From positions 1,857,615 to 1,921,614 of the forward strand of contig NZ_AZUQ01000001.1 of assembly GCF_000527155.1 (NCBI RefSeq): a stretch of 64,000 nt of DNA. The letters are read 5' to 3'. Numbering within the stretch: position 1 is the first letter of the stretch; each line of letters starts with the position of its first letter. Positions 16,642-25,726 of this stretch are shown piece by piece. A model generated the notes under the pieces. It was not told where the DNA came from and searched no databases. It was given only the letters and a program-made list of their open reading frames with translations. The DNA comes from Haloglycomyces albus DSM 45210 (lineage in GTDB: Bacteria; Actinomycetota; Actinomycetes; Mycobacteriales; Micromonosporaceae). The translations under genes and the position numbers were made by a program.

Positions 16642-17021
16642 TCGTATGCGAAATGAACACGTACGGCTATTATCTATTCATAATTGTCTATAATATGACA
16701 CACGGATGTCTACTGCATCGGCAAGGTCAGAGAGCTCCAGAATGGGCCTGTGATTCGCAATGGCTTTTATGGCTTGGATGGGATACAACGCCGAGAGCGC
16801 CTGTCGAACACGGCGTTTAAGCGATCCTCAGTTCATTCTGTTCCAAATTCATCGAAGGAGACGAACAACGATGGATTGACCCCTTATGAACGGCGGCTCG
16901 TAAAACACAGGCAGAAAAAGCGGGTTGACCACGCACATGGACGACATGTGGACGGCAGCCCACTCATAAAATAAAACCGCGGGATAGATAGCGTTGCTGT
17001 AGATTACTGCTGTAGAAACGA
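16642..17021. other. Intergenic region upstream of the protease, no clear gene
   Basis: About 400 bp. The left part is very A/T-rich, with a TATAAT-like element near 16690. A plus-strand frame (16750-16974) contains a basic stretch (YERRLVKHRQKKRVDHAHG) but no good start or family, so I do not call it a gene. Confidence 0.35.
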
Positions 17022-17060
17022 TTCAGGGCCGGATTTCCTCATTGGGAAACCGGCCCTGAA
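17022..17060 (-). terminator. tRNA-Ala terminator hairpin
   Basis: An 11-bp perfect stem (TTCAGGGCCGG and complement) just 6 bp beyond the tRNA 3' end on the minus strand. The loop carries a further short pairing (TTTCC/GGAAA). Confidence 0.7.
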
Positions 17061-17066
17061 CTGCTG

Positions 17067-17139
17067 TGGAGCTGAGGGGAATCGAACCCCTGACCTTCTC
17101 ATTGCGAACGAGACGCGCTACCTACTGCGCTACAGCCCC
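17067..17139 (-). tRNA. tRNA-Ala (anticodon CGC)
   Basis: 73 nt cloverleaf. The acceptor stem GGGGCTG pairs with CAGCTCC and contains the G3:U70 pair that is the identity mark for alanyl-tRNA synthetase. The anticodon loop TTCGCAA is closed by a 5-bp stem (TCTCG/TGAGA), giving anticodon CGC for GCG codons. The T-arm GGTTCGATTCC is standard. CCA is not encoded. Confidence 0.95.
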
Positions 17140-17286
17140 AACTGCCTTTGACAGCGACTCTTACTTTAGCACGGCTCGAATCACTGTTGTCACCCGTGGG
17201 GTCTGGTGCCAGAGAGACCACATCAGTATGTTTCGGCCGCCGTGCGGGCCGCGTCCCGGCTGTTCAACATCCTCGTGCTGTATCTG

Positions 17287-18780
17287 CTAAATCCAGCGGT
17301 CACTCAACCAAATACGACTGTGCCAATCGTCATAGTTCATCGGCTCCCCGGTATAGAGCGGCCAGAAATAGGCGAAGCAGAGTACGACCGCAGCGACGTA
17401 GGCCCCGACGATCAGGGCACCGATCAAGCGTCGTTCCGATGACGAACCGGCCGGACCGAGAATCAAGCCCAGCATCCACACCACGGCGATGATAAAGAAC
17501 GGGACCACTGGAGCGATGTAGAAGAAGAACATGGTGCGGTCCGGGTAGAACAGCCACGGAAGTATTCCGGCGGTCACCACGACGACCACCAGGCCCGCGC
17601 GCCAGTCCTTACGCGCAATTCCCCACAGAGCCATGGCCAGAAGGGCCGGAATAAACAACCACCACAACAGGGGAGTTCCCAGGAGCAGAACCTCGGCGGC
17701 GCACTTATCGGCTCCGCAGGACACGTCGCTGCTCCAGTAGAAGACGACCGGACGTAGATTGAACAGCCACTCCAGCGGGGTGGATTGGTAGGAGTGCTCT
17801 GCCGACAATTGGGCGTGGAAGTTGTAGATGTCCAGGTGATATTGGAACCAATTGGCCACATCGGTGACGACGGGAATATAGGTCGACCCTTGCTCTTCGA
17901 GTTGGCGACGCCCGTACGCCTCTGAATTCGCGAACCAACCCCACCAGCTCGCCAGGTATACTCCGACGCTCACCGCCCCGGGCAGGAGGACGCTGGGAAG
18001 CGCCCGCCACCACGGTCGGCGGCGTTTGACCGCCGTATTGCGACAGGCGTCCCACACGACGACGAGCAGCAAGGCGGCAAGAATGAACCACAACGCGGAC
18101 CATTTGATGCCCATCGCGAGTCCGAACGCCGCTCCACAGGCGATACGCCACCGATGACGCACAAGAAACGCCGTTCGCTTGCCCCACAGCTCGTGGTCAT
18201 GCGTCTGGCGATCCCTCACCAGACAGTAAAAGCCAAGCAATACGAAGAAGGCGAGAAACACGTCGAGAAGCGCGACTCGCGACAGCACGACGTGCGAACC
18301 CTCCAAGGCAAGCAGGAGTCCCCCGAGTGCCGAGAGTGTCATAGACCCGGTCATACGCAGGAGCAATCGGATCAGAACGAACACCGTCAAGACGCCGACG
18401 GTCGCTGAAGCGATACGCCAGCCGGTTTCGTTGTATCCGAAGGTCAGCTGGCCGAGTCCGATGAGCCATTTGCCGAACGGGGGATGTGCCACGAAGGCGG
18501 CCGTATCGCTTGCCAGGTCCCATTCCACCCCGTGTTGTAGCAGGGTTCGGGCGTCTTGAGCGTAATAGACCTCGTCGAAGATCAACCCGGACGGGTGACT
18601 CAATCCGACCAGCCGCACGATGGCCGCGACGGCGGTGACGAGGAGGGTCGCCGTCCAAGCGTGGTTCTTTTCCGGATGGTGGAAGCGTCGGCGCAGCCAG
18701 GGGGTCGGTCCCGGCGGTCGCTTGGGATGCCATCCGGGCGGCATGTCGGGGGGTGTGGGGAGTCCGGTCGTGGTGGTCAC
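17287..18780 (-). CDS. Polyprenyl-phosphate-mannose protein O-mannosyltransferase
   Basis: 497 residues with about ten membrane helices, GT39 family (Pmt). The first outer loop carries the catalytic acidic pair in GLIFDEVYYAQDARTLL near residue 70. PPFGKWLIGLGQLTFGYNETGWR follows the second segment, and PVVFYWSSDVSCGADKCAAEVLLL lies in the large extracellular loop. In actinobacteria it transfers mannose from a polyprenyl phosphate to Ser/Thr of exported proteins during Sec secretion. The Ser/Thr-rich lipoproteins and protease nearby are possible substrates. Start is GTG 18780. It is transcribed alone. Confidence 0.92.
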   Translation of the reverse strand: MTTTTGLPTPPDMPPGWHPKRPPGPTPWLRRRFHHPEKNHAWTATLLVTAVAAIVRLVGLSHPSGLIFDEVYYAQDARTLLQHGVEWDLASDTAAFVAHPPFGKWLIGLGQLTFGYNETGWRIASATVGVLTVFVLIRLLLRMTGSMTLSALGGLLLALEGSHVVLSRVALLDVFLAFFVLLGFYCLVRDRQTHDHELWGKRTAFLVRHRWRIACGAAFGLAMGIKWSALWFILAALLLVVVWDACRNTAVKRRRPWWRALPSVLLPGAVSVGVYLASWWGWFANSEAYGRRQLEEQGSTYIPVVTDVANWFQYHLDIYNFHAQLSAEHSYQSTPLEWLFNLRPVVFYWSSDVSCGADKCAAEVLLLGTPLLWWLFIPALLAMALWGIARKDWRAGLVVVVVTAGILPWLFYPDRTMFFFYIAPVVPFFIIAVVWMLGLILGPAGSSSERRLIGALIVGAYVAAVVLCFAYFWPLYTGEPMNYDDWHSRIWLSDRWI

Positions 18781-18894
18781 GGCTTAGTCCGTTGGATCGG
18801 ATTGTGCTGGCATGAGCGTATTTTAACCGGCGGGGCGTGGGGGTCGACCGTGCCCTATTCAAGCCTCGTGGTCCTGAATAGGGCCGTCGTCCGT

Positions 18895-19308
18895 TTAGTT
18901 GAACCAGAGGTCGATTTCACGCTTGGCCGATTCGGGTGAATCGGAGGCGTGAATGAGGTTCCTCTGTTGGGAGAGTGAGTAGTCGCCTCGGATGGTTCCC
19001 GCTTCGGCCTTGCGACCGTCGGTGGCTCCGGCAATTGTCCGCACGGCGGGAATGGCCTCGTCGCCGGTGGCGATGAGCGCGACGAGCGGCCGGGAGGTCA
19101 TGAACGCCTTCAGATCGGGGTAGAAGGGCTTTTCAACGTGTTCGGCGTAGTGAGCGTCGGCGAGTTCACTCGTCATGGTGCGCATTTCCATCTTTTCGAT
19201 GGTGAGGCCCTTGTTTTCGAGACGGTTGAGGACGGTACCGATGAGTCCGCGCTCGACCGCGTCGGGTTTGATCAAAATAAGTGTGCTTTGTTCTGCCATG
19301 CCGTCCAT
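18895..19308 (-). CDS. ndk: Nucleoside diphosphate kinase
   Basis: 137 residues, normal length. TLILIKPDAVERGLIGTVLNRLE opens the ferredoxin-like fold. The catalytic His lies in QQRNLIHASDSPESAKREI, preceded by GTIRGDYS. It moves the gamma-phosphate between NTPs and NDPs. The ATG at 19308 is chosen because AAGGACA precedes it. The internal Met at 19299 is the usual family start but has no ribosome site. In related actinobacteria ndk follows folC and DUF4233; here it has been separated by the fusion gene below. Confidence 0.94.
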   Translation of the reverse strand: MDGMAEQSTLILIKPDAVERGLIGTVLNRLENKGLTIEKMEMRTMTSELADAHYAEHVEKPFYPDLKAFMTSRPLVALIATGDEAIPAVRTIAGATDGRKAEAGTIRGDYSLSQQRNLIHASDSPESAKREIDLWFN

Positions 19309-19499
19309 GATAAGTGTCCTTGTGCTTGTGGTCGGTGGCACGTAGCCTGGTTGGGAGGTGTTGTTCATCAACGTTGCGGCAGCGGCGTGTCGGTTGCTTC
19401 CCGGCTCCGGAAGGTTCCGGTTTCGCAGGCGAGACGCCGAGATGAGCGATATCGATAGAGCTGGTTGTCAGGCGTCTTGAATCGGTGAGGTGTGTACTT

Positions 19500-20708
19500 A
19501 TGGCTCGTGGTGGCGGCGGTGGCGGTGCGTCTAAACCCTCGGCCCGTCCGACGCCGAAACCGTCCCGTGGCGGCGCGAAGGCCGGCGCCAAGGTCGGTGG
19601 TGCGAAGCCCGGTGGTGCCAAACCACGCCAACCGGTCAAGAAAGCGGCCCCGAACGGCCAGGCGAGAAAAGCGCAGCCACCGACCTTCAGTGGAAAAGAC
19701 GCGGCCCGTTTGCAGATGGAGCGGTCCTGGTGGGCGGAACATTCGGACGCCAAAGATCACCTGGCGTCGACCCAGGGGCACGCCATGAAGTCCGAAGCCG
19801 TTGGCACGATTCTCAATGGGGACCGTCGGCTGCGTTGGCGGACCTCGCATGCGACCGGAGCGATTTTCTTCCTGTTGTTGGCCCTGTTTACCACGGCGAT
19901 GGCGGTCGGGTCGCAGAACCTGATCGTGGCGATCATGGCGTTCGTCTGTGTGGCCTTTGCTCTGGTTTTCGTGACCATTGAATTCGCGGCACGGCGGTTC
20001 CCCGACCCCGTCCCCCGTCCGCATTCGATCAATCAGACGCGGGTGGAGGACCTGCTGCTGGTCGACGACATTCCCGGCCCGCGTCAACCGTCCGAGCCTG
20101 GTGGTCGCCTGGACGACCTGTTCACCCCCGAGACGCCGCCTGCGCCGGCGTCGGGTCCCGGTGCGTCGATCGGGGTCAAGGTGCCGCAGGTCGACCTTCC
20201 GAAACAGGAGGAAGAGGAGAAGGACCCGATCCGCCTGACGGGGGAGTCCGAGCGGCGGGAGAAACCGCGCCCCGTGCGTTTGCCGGACAATCTGACTGAA
20301 TTGATGACCTCGGGCAAGGAAGTCGACATCGGCGAGGTGACCGGTACGTCTACGACGCTGGTGGTGGAGGATCTGGATCGGTCGCTTGATTTCTATACGC
20401 GTTGCCTGGGGCTCGACACCGTCGACCGGACCTCGGAGGCGGCCGTGGTGGAAGCGGGCTTTGGCAACATTCTCCTGTGGCAACGTCCGGACGCTCCGTC
20501 CGAGGCGGTCGGCGTCATGCATCTGACCTTCGAGGTCAATGACGTGCAGGCCGCCTTCGACCGTATGAACGAGGCCGGAGTGTCGTTCCTGCATCGTCCG
20601 CGAACCGCATTGCTGGGTGAACACTACGAACTCAAGGCCGCCGGTTTTCGTGACCCCGACGGCCACGGCCTGGCCATTACGGAGCACCGGCGTAAGTGCG
20701 AGGCGTAA
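19500..20708 (+). CDS. Membrane protein fused to a VOC (glyoxalase-like) domain
   Basis: 402 residues in three parts. Residues 1-60 are Gly/Lys/Pro/Ala-rich and disordered (RGGAKAGAKVGGAKPGGAKP). Residues ~115-165 hold two hydrophobic helices (GAIFFLLLALFTTAMAVGSQ, then IVAIMAFVCVAFALVFVTIE), with a polar linker to about 280. The last 110 residues form a VOC domain (TTLVVEDLDRSLDFYTRCLG, DPDGHGLAITEH). VOC metal positions are only partly kept (Glu in MHLTFEV, late Glu in ITEH), so enzymatic activity is unsure. I know of no characterised protein with this layout. The start at 19500 has GGTGAGG ahead of it. Confidence 0.8.
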   Translation: MARGGGGGGASKPSARPTPKPSRGGAKAGAKVGGAKPGGAKPRQPVKKAAPNGQARKAQPPTFSGKDAARLQMERSWWAEHSDAKDHLASTQGHAMKSEAVGTILNGDRRLRWRTSHATGAIFFLLLALFTTAMAVGSQNLIVAIMAFVCVAFALVFVTIEFAARRFPDPVPRPHSINQTRVEDLLLVDDIPGPRQPSEPGGRLDDLFTPETPPAPASGPGASIGVKVPQVDLPKQEEEEKDPIRLTGESERREKPRPVRLPDNLTELMTSGKEVDIGEVTGTSTTLVVEDLDRSLDFYTRCLGLDTVDRTSEAAVVEAGFGNILLWQRPDAPSEAVGVMHLTFEVNDVQAAFDRMNEAGVSFLHRPRTALLGEHYELKAAGFRDPDGHGLAITEHRRKCEA

Positions 20709-20914
20709 GGGGCCGAACGGCGTTCGTGACATCGATGTTCCGATAAAATCCGCGCTGTCGCGTCAGGTATGGGGCGTTTGTCGTGATTTCGAGCCGAATT
20801 CGAGCCCAGAAGATTTGCTAATTATTTGATCGATTTTGATGCCGGGGTAAAATGAGGTATCCAGTCAGCCTTCCGACAATGGAACCGTGACAAATGGTTC
20901 CAAAAGGAGGAAAG

Positions 20915-21097
20915 ATGGCCTCGCTTCTGGTATTGCTGGCGTTGATCGCCTTGGTCACTCTACTACGGATTATTTTGACTCCGACTGGTTCGTGGGGTGG
21001 GAACCCGTATCGCGCGCTGGGCCATCATGTTCGTCATTTCCGTCGGAAACGGTGGTTCAATCATCCTGACCGGGAACGCGAGACCGCCGACGACTAG
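20915..21097 (+). CDS. Small single-pass membrane protein
   Basis: 60 residues: one N-terminal membrane helix (ASLLVLLALIALVTLLRIIL) and a basic tail (HHVRHFRRKRWFNHPDRER). AAAGGAGGAAAG directly before the ATG is one of the strongest ribosome sites in the window, so it is very likely translated. A short inverted repeat GGAACC/GGTTCC lies just upstream. The function is unknown. Its end overlaps the convergent DUF4233 gene by 41 bp. Confidence 0.7.
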   Translation: MASLLVLLALIALVTLLRIILTPTGSWGGNPYRALGHHVRHFRRKRWFNHPDRERETADD

Positions 21098-21494
21098 GAA
21101 CGTCGACCTGCGGTCGCCGGGGCGGCCGCAGCAGCTCATTGCGAACCTTCCAACAGTAGCCCCATACGGCCGCGCTGATGACACCGGCGATGCCGAGTGC
21201 CGGATGTACTGTCCAGGAAGCGACCAATACGACCTGTAGTCCCATACCGGCGGGCCATATCCAGCCGTGTCTGGAGAATCCCAGCAGGACGAGGCAGCCG
21301 AGGGCGAGCGCGCCCAGAATCACCAATGCCCAGGTCGGATCGGGCAGGACCATGTTCATCGGTGCCATTCCCAGGAGCAATGAAATCGACTCCAGGATGA
21401 GGGCGGCTGTGGCCAGGCCGCGTGCCGCCGCCGGGGGATTCTTCAAACCCGACCGTGATTCATCCGTGGGCGGGTTCGTATCGCTGTCTGACAT
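21057..21494 (-). CDS. DUF4233 membrane protein
   Basis: 145 residues with four membrane segments. It begins, after a polar head, with AAARGLATAALILESISLLL and continues WALVILGALALGCLVLLG, as in DUF4233 proteins that follow folC in most actinobacteria. The function is unknown. It starts 11 bp after the folC stop and is surely co-transcribed with it. The last 41 bases overlap the small convergent gene. Confidence 0.82.
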   Translation of the reverse strand: MSDSDTNPPTDESRSGLKNPPAAARGLATAALILESISLLLGMAPMNMVLPDPTWALVILGALALGCLVLLGFSRHGWIWPAGMGLQVVLVASWTVHPALGIAGVISAAVWGYCWKVRNELLRPPRRPQVDVPSRRRSRVPGQDD

Positions 21495-21505
21495 GCCGCT
21501 TGCCT

Positions 21506-22858
21506 CTATTCGCGCACCAGAAGGCGGCGTGCGTCGCTGACGGTGAAGACCGATCCGGTCACGAGTACCCCGCCACCGGCCTCGTAGGCGTCGTCGTCGT
21601 TTTCCGCTTCCTGCATCGCCGTGGAGATCGCCTCGTCCAGTCGGGATACGACGGTGACCCGTTCGGGACCGAACACGTCGTTCGCCTTCTCCCCGAGTGT
21701 GGCGGCGGGCATGGCCCGGTCACTGGTGGGACGGGTAATGACCACCTCGTCCAGTACCGGCTCCAGCAATTCCAGCATGTAGTCCGCTTCCTTGTCGGCG
21801 AGAATACCGACGACCCCGATGAGCTTGCGGAAGGTGAATTCCGAGTCCACCGCGCGTACGGTGGCGTCCATGCCCGCTGGGTTGTGTGCCGCGTCCAGAA
21901 TGACCGTGGGGCTGGTACGCACGACCTCCAGACGTCCGGGGGTGGAGAATTGGCCGAAGGCCTCTTCGAGCACCTCCCGGTCCAGCTCTTTCTGCTCTCC
22001 GTTCCCCAACAGCGTCTCCACCGCCGCTACGGCGGTGGCGGCATTGTGTGCTTGGTGTTCGCCGTGAACCGGGAGGAACAGGTCATCGTAACGAGCGGCC
22101 TTGGTTTCAATGCTGACCATTTGCCCGCCGACGGCCAGCTCTCGGCTGACCACCTGGTAGGAGCGACCTTCCGCTACCAGCCCCGAGCCCGTGTCCCGAG
22201 CGCGACGCAGCAGCGCGGCCATCGCCTCGGTCGGCTGTTCGGCGGTCACCAGGGTCGAACCGGGGTGGACGATCCCGGCCTTGACGGAAGCAATTTCAGC
22301 GAACGTCTCGCCCAGGTATCGCGTGTGGTCCAGTGCGATCGGCGTGATGACGGCTACCTCGGAGCCCAGCACGTTCGTCGAATCGGTGGCTCCGCCGATC
22401 CCCACTTCGACGACGCCGACGTCCACCGGAGCGTCGGCGAAGGCGGCGAAGGCGAGTGCCACGTTCACGTCGAAATACGTCAGCGATTCGGTGAACTTCT
22501 CGTCGACCATGTCCACCATCGGCGCGATTTCCGAGTACACCTCGGCGAGGCGTTGCGGGTCGATCGGTTCGCCGTTCAGGCTGATGCGCTCGGTGACGTC
22601 GTGCAGGTGCGGGGAGGTGAACCGTCCGGTCTTGAGGCCGTGAGCCTGTAGTAGTTGGTCGATGAACCGTGAGGTCGAGGTTTTCCCGTTCGTACCGGTG
22701 ATGTGAATGGAGCGGAAGGTCTTTTGGGGATCTCCCAGCAGGTGCAGGAGCATTTCGATGCGTTCCATGGTGAATTCCCACCGGGCGAAGCCGCGGGCTT
22801 CCAAGGTCGCTTCGACCGCTGCGAGTACGGCCTGTTGTTCGCTCGTGTAACGAGGCAT
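21506..22858 (-). CDS. folC: Dihydrofolate synthase / folylpolyglutamate synthase
   Basis: 450 residues, a Mur-ligase-like ATP enzyme that adds glutamate to dihydropteroate and folates. The P-loop is ITGTNGKTSTSRFIDQLLQ (residues ~50-68). TSPHLHDVTERISLNG and VEVGIGGATDSTNV are family blocks, and ILDAAHNPAGMDATV marks the C-terminal domain. GGTGGGGAAG precedes the ATG at 22858; a longer frame upstream has no support. It is followed closely by the DUF4233 gene. Confidence 0.95.
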   Translation of the reverse strand: MPRYTSEQQAVLAAVEATLEARGFARWEFTMERIEMLLHLLGDPQKTFRSIHITGTNGKTSTSRFIDQLLQAHGLKTGRFTSPHLHDVTERISLNGEPIDPQRLAEVYSEIAPMVDMVDEKFTESLTYFDVNVALAFAAFADAPVDVGVVEVGIGGATDSTNVLGSEVAVITPIALDHTRYLGETFAEIASVKAGIVHPGSTLVTAEQPTEAMAALLRRARDTGSGLVAEGRSYQVVSRELAVGGQMVSIETKAARYDDLFLPVHGEHQAHNAATAVAAVETLLGNGEQKELDREVLEEAFGQFSTPGRLEVVRTSPTVILDAAHNPAGMDATVRAVDSEFTFRKLIGVVGILADKEADYMLELLEPVLDEVVITRPTSDRAMPAATLGEKANDVFGPERVTVVSRLDEAISTAMQEAENDDDAYEAGGGVLVTGSVFTVSDARRLLVRE

Positions 22859-22991
22859 GACTTCCCCACCTTTGTTGTGCCCGGTCGCGGTGACCGTCGT
22901 TAACCTGTCAGTTCTGTTGACGTCTTGGCAGACATTGACCGGTCCACACCACAGAGGGCAGGGACCGGTCATTCGACGATAGCCGACGGGA

Positions 22992-23035
22992 GGGCGGGCT
23001 GGAAGGCTATTGAGGTCTATCTTGCAGGCCCGCCC
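22992..23035 (-). terminator. Possible hairpin between valS and folC
   Basis: GGGCGGGC pairs with GCCCGCCC across a 28-base loop, just after the valS stop. No U-run is present. It may be a weak terminator, so folC could be partly read from the valS promoter. Confidence 0.4.
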
Positions 23036-23040
23036 ACCTC

Positions 23041-25650
23041 TTATTTCAAGCGTTCTAGCTGGGCGTTGACACGTTCGATGTCGTTCTCCGCCGCAGTCTT
23101 TCGGGACTTGATCTTCTCTACGACCTCAGCGGGTGCTTTGGCGAGGAAGTTCTCGTTGGCGAGTTTCGCCTCGCACCCGTCGAGTTCCTTCTGGGCGGCA
23201 CGCAACGCCTTGTCGAGGCGGGTGCGTTCGGCGGCGACGTCGATGCTGCCGGAGGTGTCGATCTCCACGTTCAAGGTGTCGGTGACGGCCAGGGTTCCGG
23301 TGGCTGCGAACTCGTCTCCGGGCTCGTCGAGGCGGGCCAGGTTGCGAATGAGCGGTTCGAGGTCGGCGAGCCCGGCGGTGTCGAGGCCGACCAACCGTGC
23401 CGCCACCTTCTGCGAGGGCTTGATGCCCTGTTCGCTGCGGAAGGAGCGGATTTCGGTGACGAGGTTCTGCAGGCTCGCGACGGTCGTTCCGGCGGAGTCG
23501 TCGCGAGCGTCGATCTGCGGCCAGGCCGCGACGGTCAATGAAGCGTCGTCGTTGACCAGAGTGGTCCAGAGTTCCTCGGTAATGAACGGCATGACCGGGT
23601 GGAACAGTCGGAGGAGCTGATCGAAGACGTAGCCGAGCACCCGTCGGGTGGTTGCGGCGCGTTCGCCGCCGGCGGCGAGGACGGGTTTGGTGAGTTCCAG
23701 GTACCAGTCGAATACGTCGTCCCAGGCGAAGTGGTACAGGTCGTACATGGCCTTGGCGTACTCGTACTTTTCCCAGTACCGGTCGACGGCGGCGACGGTT
23801 TCTGTCAGGCGCGACAGAATCCATCGGTCGATGACGCCCAGGTCGTCGGGTAGTGCACCGTCGACGTGTGCCCCGCTCATGAGCGCGAAGCGGGTACCGT
23901 TCCACAGTTTGTTCCCGAAATTGCGGGCAATCTCGGCGAGTTCTTCGGAGGCGACGATGTCGGATCCGGGCTCGACGTCGCGTACCAGCATGAACCGTAG
24001 GGCGTCGGCTCCGTAGCGGTCGATCACGTCCAAGGGATCGATACCGTTTCCGGAGGACTTCGACATTTTCTTGCCGTGTTTGTCACGGATGAGGCCGTGC
24101 AGGAAAACCTCGGTGAACGGGGCACGGCCCATGGCGTAGGTCCCGAACATCATCATCCGCACCACCCAGAAGAAGATGATGTCTTGACCGGTGATGAGAC
24201 TGGCGGTCGGGTAGAACTTGCGCAGGGCGGCAGTGTCGTCGGGCCATCCGAGGGTGGAGAACGGCCAGAGCCCGGAGGAGAACCAGGTGTCGAGGACGTC
24301 GGGATCCTGTCGGTAGCCTTCCGGTGGCACTTCGTCGGGCCCGAGGCAGATTTCCTCCCCGTCGGGTCCGTACCAGATCGGTATGCGGTGTCCCCACCAC
24401 AGTTGACGAGAGATGCACCAGTCTTGCAGGTTGTCCACCCAGGAGAAGAATTGTTTTTCCTGTTCCGGCGGGTGGATGGTGGTTTCGCCGCTGCGCACGG
24501 CGTCTCCGGCGGCGCGAGCGAGTGGTTCCACGTTGACGAACCATTGCAGGCTCAGACGCGGTTCCACGACCGTGTCGCACCTGTCGCAGTGGCCGACGGC
24601 GTGGGTGTACGGGCGTTTCTCCTCTACGATGCGGCCTTCGGCGCGCAGGGAGGAGGCGATCGCGGACCGGGCCTCGAAGCGGTCGAGGCCCTCGAACGGA
24701 CCGCTGGCGGTGATGACGCCGCGCTCGTCCATGATCAGGGGCATGTCGAGGTTGTGGCGTTGCCCGACGGCGAAGTCATTGGGGTCGTGCCCGGGAGTGA
24801 TCTTCACGGCCCCGGAGCCGAACTCGGGGTCGACGTATTCGTCGGCGATGATCGGGATATGGCGTCCGGTGAAGGGCAGCTCGACGGTCCGGCCCACCAG
24901 GTGCCGGTACCGTTCGTCGTCGGGGTGGACGGCGACGGCGGTGTCGCCCAGCATGGTTTCCAGACGGGTCGTGGCCACCACAATGGAATCGTCGCCGTCT
25001 CCGTATCGCATGGACACCAGTTCACCGGCGTCGTCGGAGTGTTCCACCTCGATGTCCGACAGTGCCGTCATACAACGTGGGCACCAGTTGATAATGCGTT
25101 CGGCACGATAGATCAAACCGTCGTCGTAGAGATTCTTGAAGATGGTGAGCACCGCGCGGGACAGGCCGTCGTCTAGGGTGAAGCGCTCGCGGTTCCAGTC
25201 CACGCCGTCACCGATTCGCTCCATCTGGGTGGAAATCCGGTCGTGGTAGGAGTCCTTCCATTCCCAGACCTTGTTGATGAACGCTTCGCGGCCCATGTCG
25301 TGTCGTGACAGGCCCTCTTGGTCGGCGATTTTGCGTTCCACGACGTTCTGCGTTGCGATTCCGGCGTGGTCGGTTCCCGGCAGGAAGAGAGCCTCTTTAC
25401 CGCGCATGCGTTCCCGACGCACGTGCGCGTCGATGACGGCGTGGTTGAGGGCATGTCCCAGGTGCAGTTGTCCGGTCACGTTCGGAGGTGGGATGACAAT
25501 GCAGTAGGGGTCGCGGTCCGACGTGTCGGAGGCAGCGAAACGCCCGTCTACTACCCATTTCGCATAACGCCGACCTTCTACTTCGGTGGGCGCGAAATTC
25601 TTTGCGAGTCGGGTCGTCGGGCTCTGGGTTTGTTTCGCTGAATCAGTCAC
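23041..25650 (-). CDS. valS: Valyl-tRNA synthetase
   Basis: 869 residues, the normal bacterial length. The HIGH-type motif is in PPPNVTGQLHLGHALNH (about residues 54-70), the KMSKS motif in KHGKKMSKSSGNGIDPLD (about 525), and the editing domain lies between. The C-terminal 65 residues form the coiled arm (ERTRLDKALRAAQKELDGCE). It charges tRNA-Val. The start is GTG 25650. There is no ribosome site, but TTGAGG, 18 bases, TATCAT, six bases, GTG forms a convincing leaderless promoter. Confidence 0.97.
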   Translation of the reverse strand: MTDSAKQTQSPTTRLAKNFAPTEVEGRRYAKWVVDGRFAASDTSDRDPYCIVIPPPNVTGQLHLGHALNHAVIDAHVRRERMRGKEALFLPGTDHAGIATQNVVERKIADQEGLSRHDMGREAFINKVWEWKDSYHDRISTQMERIGDGVDWNRERFTLDDGLSRAVLTIFKNLYDDGLIYRAERIINWCPRCMTALSDIEVEHSDDAGELVSMRYGDGDDSIVVATTRLETMLGDTAVAVHPDDERYRHLVGRTVELPFTGRHIPIIADEYVDPEFGSGAVKITPGHDPNDFAVGQRHNLDMPLIMDERGVITASGPFEGLDRFEARSAIASSLRAEGRIVEEKRPYTHAVGHCDRCDTVVEPRLSLQWFVNVEPLARAAGDAVRSGETTIHPPEQEKQFFSWVDNLQDWCISRQLWWGHRIPIWYGPDGEEICLGPDEVPPEGYRQDPDVLDTWFSSGLWPFSTLGWPDDTAALRKFYPTASLITGQDIIFFWVVRMMMFGTYAMGRAPFTEVFLHGLIRDKHGKKMSKSSGNGIDPLDVIDRYGADALRFMLVRDVEPGSDIVASEELAEIARNFGNKLWNGTRFALMSGAHVDGALPDDLGVIDRWILSRLTETVAAVDRYWEKYEYAKAMYDLYHFAWDDVFDWYLELTKPVLAAGGERAATTRRVLGYVFDQLLRLFHPVMPFITEELWTTLVNDDASLTVAAWPQIDARDDSAGTTVASLQNLVTEIRSFRSEQGIKPSQKVAARLVGLDTAGLADLEPLIRNLARLDEPGDEFAATGTLAVTDTLNVEIDTSGSIDVAAERTRLDKALRAAQKELDGCEAKLANENFLAKAPAEVVEKIKSRKTAAENDIERVNAQLERLK

Positions 25651-25686
25651 CCGTCAATGATAGCGACCTCAATAAACGTGCCTCAA
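25651..25686 (-). promoter_or_regulatory. Leaderless valS promoter
   Basis: On the minus strand TTGAGG (plus 25681-25686) and TATCAT (plus 25657-25662) are 18 bp apart, and the GTG start codon begins exactly six bases after the -10. Transcription would begin at or within a base of the start codon. Confidence 0.7.
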
Positions 25687-25726
25687 GCGACTTTCCGGCG
25701 AGTGCGGTCAAGCAACCCGGTCGGGC

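Noticed and set aside
16750-16974. Small basic protein frame before the tRNA
   Set aside because: No proper start or ribosome site and no recognisable family.
24076-25176. Long plus-strand frame opposite valS
   Set aside because: Shadow of the valS codons; Gly/Val/His-rich translation without motifs.
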